Part shown: positions 44,200 through 52,428 of the stretch, one piece after another
Layout: every line of letters starts with the position of its first letter
Position numbering within the stretch: position 1 is the stretch's first letter
Assembly (NCBI GenBank): GCA_006386115.1
Contig: VFIW01000036.1
Coordinates: forward strand, 62,001-126,000
Direction: 5' to 3'
Length of the DNA: 64,000 nucleotides
Source of the DNA: Globisporangium splendens
Taxonomy: Eukaryota > Oomycota > Peronosporomycetes > Pythiales > Pythiaceae
Program-made: the position numbers and the translations under genes
The notes under the pieces: model-generated
Seen by the model: only the letters and a program-made list of their open reading frames with translations
Database searches by the model: none
Told to the model about the DNA's origin: nothing

Positions 44200-45527
44200 T
44201 TGGATCACCAGAATGCGCATCCATGCAGAAACGGGACAGTGCAAAACCGAATAACTGTTGAGTTACAAGACTATCCTCTGGAAACATGCAGGACAGCCCC
44301 ACTCTGGAAGAGCGCGAGGACGGAGGACAGAGAAAACACCAGACCAGTACACAACTTTCCAACATACTTTGTAAAAAAAACGGTAGAAACTCACACAAGT
44401 CTGGCCGAAAACGGGTCGTGCAGATTTTATGGCGGTTTATCTGCTCGGAGAAAACAGAAAGCCCTCGTTTTTGTGCTCGGTTCGGAAAGAAGGATGTACT
44501 CGGCAGCAACTCGTGGCCGTTTTAAAGAGTTAAGCTAAATCAATAACCGCTTGTGTTTCTGCACCAGAAGCCAATTCGGCACACGTCCAGAACATTACAG
44601 ATAAGCGATTTCGTGGAAAGCTGGAACGCTTACGGCTTCTGTCGGGCTTCCATGATACGAACGACTTCATTGAGCTCAAATATCGCTTTAATGCATTGAA
44701 CAATTTGCTTCGTCCAACACAGCCCCACGAGAAACACAGAAATACACTTCCGTTGCCAACAAGACTGCAAATCAAGAGTTTGCCCCTTCATTCTACCCGT
44801 TCTTTTTTCTTCGTGCGTGGCTTTGGCCGCATTCGAAATTTTTCCTTCAACCAGCGCCAAGCCGTCATTTCCGAGAATGGAGAGGTGGGTCACTGCTGGT
44901 ACGCTGTATCGAGTCAATGCTATTTGCGGTTCTACGAAAGCTTGACCAATCCAAAACAAATATTCTGAAGCCTACGATATGTGGACGTGCGGCATCAAAT
45001 CTCAAGAAATGATCTCGATGGCCAGACGCTTTGCCGCTATCAAACCTCTTGCTTGCTGCGCGTCACGCGCACAAGTCGCATAAGTAATGTGGAGCAAAGT
45101 ACGTCTCAGTCACTGGGCACACAACCACAGCCGTGAGGGGTTTGGAGTAAGCTATTCAAGCGCTTTTAGTTGCCGTAGTAGTTTGAAACCACTCTTTCTG
45201 GCGCTCGCTGCGGCTCGGAGAGACCACATCTGTTTCTCTATGTTCCAGGGGCTCATCGTGGTATGAGAATCCATACATATATTTCTACAGCACAACTCCT
45301 CTACACGTCGCTCATTGGTGGAGGAGAGCATTTTTGCTATCATCAGGTTGTGTGTCCAGTATGTACCGAGGTATGCACGTTGGATTGCATCTACTGTAGG
45401 CATCCAAAAGCGTAAACCGTTTACAGCCAAGGCGACAATTAGGCAACTAGAACTCCAGAGCGATGGACATGCCTCAGCTGTGATAGTGGAGGTATATGCC
45501 GGCTACGGACGATCCAGCACTGTGTAC

Positions 45528-45546
45528 AGCAGCAGCAGCAGCAGCA
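45528..45546. repeat. CAG trinucleotide microsatellite
   Basis: Six consecutive CAG units, in intergenic DNA about 190 bp before the CCAAT module of reductase 4. Confidence 0.85.
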
Positions 45547-45736
45547 TGCTCGTCTGAATCAACGAGATCGCCAGAACAAGCAAGAAGAGCCATAGTGGAG
45601 TGGCACGTGCCTTCGACCAAGGACGACCACTCAACGGCTCCAATGCTCAGTTTCTGCTGCTAAAGCGGCATGGGTCACTGGTTCTGGCCAGCGGCAAAAC
45701 ACAACGTACCCACGAGCATTGCTGAAGGTGTTTCTC

Positions 45737-45768
45737 ATTGGCTGGAGCCATACGCACAGGAACCCAAT
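45737..45768 (+). promoter_or_regulatory. opposed CCAAT-box pair upstream of reductase 4
   Basis: ATTGGCTGG at 45737 and CCCAATATGGGATG with CCAAT at 45764-45768, about 490-520 bp before the ATG. Same arrangement and flanking bases as before reductase 1. Confidence 0.45.
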
Positions 45769-46183
45769 ATGGGATGCTGCTGCGCCATCTATGTTCGGCG
45801 CCAACCTCCCAAATGGCATGCGAAACGATGTTGCCCGCCTCAAGCTCCGAGTTTGCCGCCGTTGTAATCGACCTGTCAGAGTTGATACGGGGCTGGTGAG
45901 ATCTCGTGATAAAAACGAGCCATCTTGAGGAAAGGCACCACCAATGTTGACGTGAAAGCCCCATTTATGGTCGGTGCGAGAGACAAGTTGTTCCCAGTCG
46001 ACGAACTACAGTGCGCTTCCTCGGGTGATGCTCTGTTAATACTGTATTACCCTCCTGTTAATCTCCTTTCACCAACACGGACCACTGAGAAGCATCGCTT
46101 CTGGCACATCCTGGTGACGCGGCAGCACCAGTCAAACAACCTCAAAGGTGGGGGCGACCCGCCCAGCCTTGCCTCCACTTCGT

Positions 46184-46200
46184 TTCATTCCTGAATTTCC
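46184..46200 (+). promoter_or_regulatory. Inr plus FPR core promoter of reductase 4
   Basis: TTCATTCC then GAATTTCC, ending 58 bp before the ATG at 46258. Confidence 0.6.
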
Positions 46201-46257
46201 AGTCTACTGCGCACATCAAACCAAGATCCCCGGACAACTGCTTTCAAGATCGCTCTC

Positions 46258-48612
46258 ATGGCACCAGGACACGCGACTCCAACGCCAAATCCTGGCAGCG
46301 ACTACGCGGTCATCAAGACACCAGAAGTCGATGGCATCAAGACTGGCGGCCACCGTCGGTTCGGGCCTTCTTCATGGAGTGCCAAGTACTGGTACCTTGG
46401 CAGCATTGCTCAATTCCTGATCGTTGCTTCAATGGCGGTATTTCTGTACGGGCAAATCGGGTACTTCGCGCCGTCCTACAGTAATTCGCTGAGCAAGAAA
46501 ATCGGGTACTGGTGGGGAATTCCAAGGACGCAGACTAATAACCGAAACGGACCGCAGAAGGGACACAGAGAAATGATTCTACCCACGTGGTTCTTCCTCT
46601 TTACGGTGCTCCCGCTGTTTCTATCGCTGTTCCTGCTCGAGTTCCTCCGCCACTACAACGTCCGTCAAATCTCATCCGGCTTCGTGCTGAAATTCGCGCT
46701 GATTATGCGCCGCAAGCCACGCATCTTCGGTTGGATCTCATTCTTCAGCTTCGGCGAGCTGTTGTTTCTCGGTGCCTTGATTGGTGGCAATGTCTTGGTG
46801 TTCTACTACTACTTCCACGCACGATACAATAGAATCAGTGGTCTCGCCAAAAATAGAGGAAGTCCTATCAACTTCAACGGGTATATGGAGATGATCGGTC
46901 TTACTTTGGGCTTCAGCTGCATCTTCAACATGGCGTTCCTCTTCATCCCAGCGACCCGCAACGCTGTATGGATGGAGTTCATGAACATCTCGTACGCGAA
47001 CGGAGTCAAGTACCACCGCTGGATCGGCGTGCTGACAGTTTTGACGGCGCTGTTCCACTGTCTCGGCTACTACATCTCGTGGATCCGTCAGGGAACGTGG
47101 AGTGCGCAAGCGCTTCCATGCTTCGATTGCCCTCTCAACGAACGCAAGGGCGTGAAAGTGTGGATGAACGTGTTCGGTGAGATTGCGTTGACCGCGTTCC
47201 TTGTCATCGGCCTCACGTCGATCCCGTGGGTGCGTCGCAAATTCTACAACGCCTTCTACTACTTCCACCACCTCTTCATTGTGGGGGTGGTGTTTGCTGT
47301 GCTCCACTGGAACCCAATCATCCTCTGGATCTTCCCAACTTTCCTGCTCTACATCATCAGCCGCAGTCTCTCGAGCGCCAACTCGTTCACGCCAGTCCAG
47401 ATCAAGGAGTTCACGACGCTGGACAATGACATCGTGAAGATCGTGATCTCGCGCTCAGCGGCTCGTGCGGGAGACTACAAGGTCGGCCAGTTCGTGTACC
47501 TCAATGTGCCTTCGATCTCGAAGCTCCAGTGGCACGCGTTCACGATCGGCTCCTCGCCTCGTGCCAACGCCACGACATTGACGATCCTGCTCAAGTCGCT
47601 CGGTGACTGGACCAAACAACTTGTGCACTACTCGGAAGATTGCAAGAAGAACAATGTTCTGCCTACGATCTTTATGGATGGCTACTACGGCGCCTCTCTG
47701 GAGATGTACGACGAATACTCGACCGTTTGTCTGGTTGGTGGCGGTATTGGTGTGACTCCACTGTTTGCTATCTTGGAGGACATGGTGGCGAAGCTGTCGA
47801 GCCACGAGCAATTGACGCAGCGCGTGTTCTTCATCTTCACTTTCCGCGAGCTCTCGTTGCTTGAAGAGATCCACCCGCTGTTGTCCAAGATCAAGGAACT
47901 CGACCCACAAGAGAAGCACTTCAGCTTCCACTTCAGCTTGACCCGTGCGCCTGGTGACGGCATTCTCAACCAGCCACTCGACCACGAACGCTTGAGTGGG
48001 AAGAGTCATGTGCTCGCCACTCAGTACTCGACAGAGATCACCAAGAAGACGCCTCAGCCATTCGCCGAGCCGTTGCGTTCCCGTGCTAGCAAGTCGCTCA
48101 TGTACTTGACCACTTTCTTCATCATCTCGATGATATACGTCGTGTTGCGCTACAACCAAAAGATCAGTAAGGCCGATAGCCGTCTGGGGTACTTGCAAGC
48201 TGCTGTCGAGATTTTGGTGATGTTCCTCGCGGTGCTGATCGTGTACACGCATATCTTTATTGACGGCCGATTCATTAAAAAGTCGTGCCCTTCCACGCAG
48301 GAGACAAAGGAGTTGAGTGGTATTCAAACCCCGGCGTCTCCAAAGTTTAGCTCAAGCGATGTGCACACGTTCCGTGACCTGATCAGAGAGCACAACGTTG
48401 CTATCGGTAGCCGTCCAAACATGCAAGTAAGCATGCGGCAAGTGTTTGAAGCTCACCAGATTTTCCGCGCCGATCATCCATCAGGTTCTGGAAACCCGAC
48501 TGTCGGTGTGTTCATCTCTGGTCCCGAAGCACTGAAGGCGGCTACCCAGCTCGCTATTACAGATATTGGCTCGCGCAATTTTGACCTCCACGAGGAAGAG
48601 TTTGAGCTTTAG
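46258..48612 (+). CDS. FRO-like ferric-chelate reductase / NOX-superfamily flavocytochrome (reductase 4)
   Basis: 784 residues. N-terminal motif PTPNPGSDYAVIKTP, hydrophobic helices near residues 49-72 and 108-129, and a membrane core with likely haem ligands H253/H267 and H337 (or H338)/H350. Then CFDC loop, WHAFTIGSSP, GGGIGVTP, two extra helices in the NADPH domain (LTTFFIISMIYVVL and AAVEILVMFLAVLIVY), ISGPEAL and a slightly different end, DLHEEEFEL. From about 46910 to 48122 the DNA is almost identical to reductase 1 (only about five single-base differences noticed). Upstream and downstream parts are clearly diverged, including a unique cytosolic segment with KKSCPSTQETKELSG. Same predicted role as the others: NADPH-dependent electron export across the plasma membrane, most likely to ferric chelates. 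Confidence 0.9.
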   Translation: MAPGHATPTPNPGSDYAVIKTPEVDGIKTGGHRRFGPSSWSAKYWYLGSIAQFLIVASMAVFLYGQIGYFAPSYSNSLSKKIGYWWGIPRTQTNNRNGPQKGHREMILPTWFFLFTVLPLFLSLFLLEFLRHYNVRQISSGFVLKFALIMRRKPRIFGWISFFSFGELLFLGALIGGNVLVFYYYFHARYNRISGLAKNRGSPINFNGYMEMIGLTLGFSCIFNMAFLFIPATRNAVWMEFMNISYANGVKYHRWIGVLTVLTALFHCLGYYISWIRQGTWSAQALPCFDCPLNERKGVKVWMNVFGEIALTAFLVIGLTSIPWVRRKFYNAFYYFHHLFIVGVVFAVLHWNPIILWIFPTFLLYIISRSLSSANSFTPVQIKEFTTLDNDIVKIVISRSAARAGDYKVGQFVYLNVPSISKLQWHAFTIGSSPRANATTLTILLKSLGDWTKQLVHYSEDCKKNNVLPTIFMDGYYGASLEMYDEYSTVCLVGGGIGVTPLFAILEDMVAKLSSHEQLTQRVFFIFTFRELSLLEEIHPLLSKIKELDPQEKHFSFHFSLTRAPGDGILNQPLDHERLSGKSHVLATQYSTEITKKTPQPFAEPLRSRASKSLMYLTTFFIISMIYVVLRYNQKISKADSRLGYLQAAVEILVMFLAVLIVYTHIFIDGRFIKKSCPSTQETKELSGIQTPASPKFSSSDVHTFRDLIREHNVAIGSRPNMQVSMRQVFEAHQIFRADHPSGSGNPTVGVFISGPEALKAATQLAITDIGSRNFDLHEEEFEL

Positions 48613-48785
48613 AGGCTTACCTTCGTATGACGCTGCGGTCACAGAGAAGTAACCAACAGTAGACAGTAAGTAATCAACAGCTTAGAGATGTTATGCTCTT
48701 CATACCTGGCAGATGACTATTCAACACACACAGCAAACGAACATTTCGCTTAACCTGTAACATTTGGCAGCAATCAAACCTTCAC

Positions 48786-51089
48786 TTAGAGCTCAAACTC
48801 CTCCGTGTGAGCATCAAAGTTGTGCGAACCGAGATCAGCGACAGCGTAGTCCACCGACGACTTGAGCGATTCGGGGCCAGACACAAACAAACCGATCGCA
48901 GTGCCATCAACCGACGGCTGCGACGCCACGAACGACTTGTGCCCATTCAGGACTTCACCCAACACCGACTGCAAGTCTGGACGGTGGCCAACTGCAACGT
49001 TGTAGTGCGCGACCAAGTCACGGAAACAGTGCAAGTCCGACGAGTACATCTGGGGAGTTGACAGCGCCACAGCGCCTTCTGGTCCCTTCTGGTTCACCGT
49101 AGACGCGACCGCTGACGACTTCGTCACTCGCTCGTAGTACACGAAGCCGTAGGTGAGCGCAGCACAAGTGATGACGAGCATGATCTCCACGAAGTTCTGG
49201 ACCGGCCACAGACTCGCATTATGGACCTCAATCTTGCCGCCACCGTACTGCATCACGGCTACAATCAGCACTGCCACAGCAAACACAAACAAGTACATCA
49301 ACGAACGGCTGCCTGGTGATCGCAATGGCTCCGTGAACGGTTGGCGCGTCGTTGCAGCGGTGCTGTAGTGAGTCGGCGCCAAGTTGCTGTTGCCGTGGAG
49401 ACGGTCATGGTCGATCGCGCGGTCCAACATCTCGTCCGTCGGCACACGCGTCAAGCTGAACATCAGCGTGAAGTACTGCTCCTGAGGGTCCATCTCCTTG
49501 ATCTTCATGAGTAGCGGGTGGATCTCCTCCAGAAGCGACAACTCGCGGAACGTGAACACAAAGTACACTTTCTGGCGCAATGGCTCGTGGTGGGACAGCT
49601 TCGTGGCGATGTCCTCCAAGATAGAGAACAGTGGCGTCACTCCGACGCCCCCGCCAATCAGACACACGGTCGAGAAATCCTCGTACTTGGCCCACGACGC
49701 GCCGTAGTATCCATCCATGTACACGGTCGGCAGCACGTTATTCTGTTTGCACTCGTCGCAGTATTGCACCAGCTCATTGGTCCAGTCGCCCAAAGACTTC
49801 ATCAGAATCGTCAAAGACGTCGCGTTCGAGTGCGGAGACGACGCGATCGTGAACGGGTGCCACTGCAGCTTTGAGATCGCAGGCACGTTCAGGTACACGA
49901 ACTGACCGACCTGGAAGTCGCCGCCTCGGTGCGCCGAGCGCGAAACCACGATCTTGACGAACTCGCTAGACAGCAACGTGAACTCCTTCACCTCGACCGC
50001 AACAAACGCGTTCGAGCTCGAGATCGCGCGGTTGATCATGTACAGCAAGAACGTCGAGAGAAGGAACCAGATGGAGCCACCCCAGTGCAGAATCGTAAAG
50101 ACGATCGAAAGCGCGAACAGCTGGTGAGTGTAGTAGAACACGTTATAGAAGTTGCGACGCACCCACGGGATCGCCGCACATGACATGATGATGAACAGGA
50201 TCAGCGCGATCTCACCAAACACATTGATCCAGCGGTCGTATCCTTCTCCCTTACCTTCAATGAGCGAGCAGTTGAAGCACGGTAGCGCCTCGTGGGTCCA
50301 CTTCTTCTCGCGGATCCACAACCAGTAGAACACGGCGCAGTGCGCCACAGCCGTAATCAACGTGAGCATACCGAACCAGCGATGGTACTTGATTCCGTTC
50401 GCGTACGAGATGTTCAAGAACTCCATCCACGGCGAGTTGCGCGTCGCTGGCAGGAACAAAAACACCATGTTGTACAGGCACACAAACCCGGACGTGTTAC
50501 CAATCATGTCAAGGTACTTGTTGGTCTTAATCGGCTTCTTCTTCTTGAGTTCGTTCTGGTGTCGACGATGGAAGTTGTAGTAGAACACCAGGACATTGCC
50601 AGCGATAATGAATGCCAGAAACAGCCACTCACCATAGCTGTACCATGACACCCAGTTGCCAAAGCGAGGCTTGCGACGCAGCACTTGCGCCACCTTCAGA
50701 ATGTACTTGGACGTGAGGCGGCGCGCGTTGAAGCTGCGCAAGAACTCAGTTAGCATCAGGCCGATCACAAACGGGAAGACGCAGAAGAAGAACAGGTATG
50801 TGGGACGCCCCATCTCCGTGCGCTTCCCCCACCAGGCGGTCATCGTCAGCTTGAGGTGTGTCCAAAACGCGGGCGTGGCGTACGCGAACTGGCCGAAGAA
50901 GTACAGGAACATCGATCCGAGGACGAGGAACTGGGCCAGAGTGCCGAGGTACCAGTACTTGGTCGCCCATACGGCTGGTTTGTTTGGGCCTTGTTGACTG
51001 GCAGCGGCATTGTTTTCTGGCGTCTTGAGAACGGAAAACTCGGCCATGGGGTTTGGCGTGAGCTCGACTGCCGCTGCTTGAGGGGCCAT
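48786..51089 (-). CDS. FRO-like ferric-chelate reductase / NOX-superfamily flavocytochrome (reductase 5)
   Basis: 767 residues from MAPQAAAVELTPNPMAEFSV. The same architecture as reductases 1-4 but a separate subgroup. A four-His haem core (YHRWFGMLTLITAVAHC; FYYTHQLFALSIVFTILHW), CFNC instead of CFDC in the loop, FAD motif WHPFTIASSP, NADPH motif GGGVGVTP. The two extra helices in the NADPH domain lie around SLMYLFVFAVAVLIVAV and NFVEIMLVITCAALTYG. The motif is VSGPESL and the C-terminus FDAHTEEFEL. The start at 51089 is fixed by the N-terminal TPNP alignment and the shared Inr-like element 55-71 bp upstream; the frame stays open to 51275 through the promoter. Differs from reductase 6 at only two residues that I could see (Ala/Thr in AVWATKYW and Ala/Val in FDAHTEE). 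Predicted plasma-membrane metalloreductase. Confidence 0.9.
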   Translation of the reverse strand: MAPQAAAVELTPNPMAEFSVLKTPENNAAASQQGPNKPAVWATKYWYLGTLAQFLVLGSMFLYFFGQFAYATPAFWTHLKLTMTAWWGKRTEMGRPTYLFFFCVFPFVIGLMLTEFLRSFNARRLTSKYILKVAQVLRRKPRFGNWVSWYSYGEWLFLAFIIAGNVLVFYYNFHRRHQNELKKKKPIKTNKYLDMIGNTSGFVCLYNMVFLFLPATRNSPWMEFLNISYANGIKYHRWFGMLTLITAVAHCAVFYWLWIREKKWTHEALPCFNCSLIEGKGEGYDRWINVFGEIALILFIIMSCAAIPWVRRNFYNVFYYTHQLFALSIVFTILHWGGSIWFLLSTFLLYMINRAISSSNAFVAVEVKEFTLLSSEFVKIVVSRSAHRGGDFQVGQFVYLNVPAISKLQWHPFTIASSPHSNATSLTILMKSLGDWTNELVQYCDECKQNNVLPTVYMDGYYGASWAKYEDFSTVCLIGGGVGVTPLFSILEDIATKLSHHEPLRQKVYFVFTFRELSLLEEIHPLLMKIKEMDPQEQYFTLMFSLTRVPTDEMLDRAIDHDRLHGNSNLAPTHYSTAATTRQPFTEPLRSPGSRSLMYLFVFAVAVLIVAVMQYGGGKIEVHNASLWPVQNFVEIMLVITCAALTYGFVYYERVTKSSAVASTVNQKGPEGAVALSTPQMYSSDLHCFRDLVAHYNVAVGHRPDLQSVLGEVLNGHKSFVASQPSVDGTAIGLFVSGPESLKSSVDYAVADLGSHNFDAHTEEFEL

Positions 51090-51143
51090 CGTGCTGCTTG
51101 TGGGCTTCTTTCGTTGGAGGCTTCGGTGTGTGTGCACAAGAAA

Positions 51144-51160
51144 GAAGATTCGCGAGTGAG
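51144..51160 (-). promoter_or_regulatory. Inr plus FPR-like core promoter of reductase 5
   Basis: Minus strand CTCACTCGCGAATCTTC, an initiator followed by an imperfect FPR, 55-71 bp before the ATG. It lies within the duplicated 2.4 kb unit. Confidence 0.5.
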
Positions 51161-51174
51161 TATGTTCTGAGTGG

Positions 51175-52413
51175 GTTTCGGTGCATGTCGCTGACAGCGA
51201 CTGGTCCACGAGGTTCACTTCCGTGTCGATCGTTTGCTGGCTGGAAAGTCGACTTGCGCGGTCTGAACCACCCAAATCTCATGTCGTCCGCTGGCAATGA
51301 AGCACAGAGAGGGCAAATCGAGAATCTTGTGATCTCACGATCGCTCAGGATTCAACTGAACAAGTACGTGTGATCGACGGAACCAGCCCCGATTAAGCTC
51401 TCTCTGGAAAGGACTGACTGTACACTGATCAATGATTTTGCCTGCATTGCGAGAGTAGGAGCAGGTCCTCAAAGTGATCAGGATGTGTTCAAGAAGGGTT
51501 TTGATGCAATATGATGCTAGAGAAACCCCTTTTCGCGAGGGTAGATCATTGACACATACTTTGATCTAAGGTACTGTATCTGTTTAGTCGATGAAACTGC
51601 TTAAATAGGGCTATCTACCATAAAGCCCCTTTTCGTTCCCAGATCCGCAACTGAGACGGGCTTCAGATCGCCTGAGATGGGGAGGGAGCTGCCCAGATGG
51701 TGTGGCTGTCCTCAAGTGGGCACGCGACCTCAGCACTGATTGGCTAATTCGAGAGCTCCGATTACTGAAGCAGACCAATGGATGTGATGCCCCATAGCGC
51801 GCGTGCCGCCAGCAAATCAAATCCACAATGTTCCGAAACCAGATCAAGCTCCCGGACGTAAATGTGCAATGCGTACAGTGTACCTCTGGCATGCATACCA
51901 CTGTGGAGAGCGTGCTCCCCTCAAACCTGAAGACTGCAGCCGGTACGACCCTCTGATGGTGGGTGACTTGCAGGCTTCGGGCTGAGTTCCGAAGGCACGA
52001 ACGACGTCTTTTTAGCTCCTCCTTTTCTTCCGCAGAAGCTGTCGTAGCTCCACTGTACTGTTGTATCTTTCCTGGGATAGCCACACATCTCGGAACGATC
52101 TCCTGAACGCTCCGTAACTTGCAGTGCAAGATGTGCACTACAGCGATATTGGATGTCGTCTCCCTCGTCCAGGTAACGTAGAAAATGGGAGGTCTCATGT
52201 GTTCGTTGCCCGTTGTTTACGGGGATGCTTGGATTGTTGAGAGTAGAGTCCAGAATTGATACTGCACTCCTTCATTTCGTGGAGATAAAGCCACGTGAAA
52301 GTGTGTCGACCGCTGCGAAACTGCAGCAAGCAACAATTGCAGGTTTCAGGGAAGGCAATCACAATGAAAAAACAAAGACTCATTTGGTGATCGTAGGATT
52401 AATGCATCGCAGC
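51175..52413. other. unique spacer between the tandem reductase copies, no gene
   Basis: 1.24 kb with no supported coding sequence. It holds the distal upstream region of reductase 5, including the CCAAT pair at 51739-51779. Confidence 0.5.
51739..51779 (-). promoter_or_regulatory. opposed CCAAT-box pair upstream of reductase 5
   Basis: ATTGGCTAATTCGAGAGCTC at 51739 and CCAAT at 51775-51779, followed by a GCGCGCGTGC string. It lies about 650-690 bp upstream of the ATG. The ATTGGCTAAT..GAGCTC string recurs at 56003. Confidence 0.45.
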
Positions 52414-52428
52414 CAATCAAACCTTCAC

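Larger units (their letters stand above)
41210..45736. other. long intergenic stretch, no supported gene
   Basis: 4.5 kb between divergently transcribed reductases 3 and 4. Contains CCAAT boxes belonging to reductase 3, an orphan CCAAT cluster near 44170-44199, and a short CAG repeat at 45528. No coding sequence could be supported. Confidence 0.4.
48771..51174 (-). repeat. direct repeat copy A, 2.4 kb
   Basis: Spans reductase 5 with 15 bp of 3' flank and about 85 bp of 5' flank. Nearly identical to 52414-54819. A CA/TG dinucleotide run differs by one unit (GTGTGTGTGC versus GTGTGTGTGTGC on the plus strand). Confidence 0.9.
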
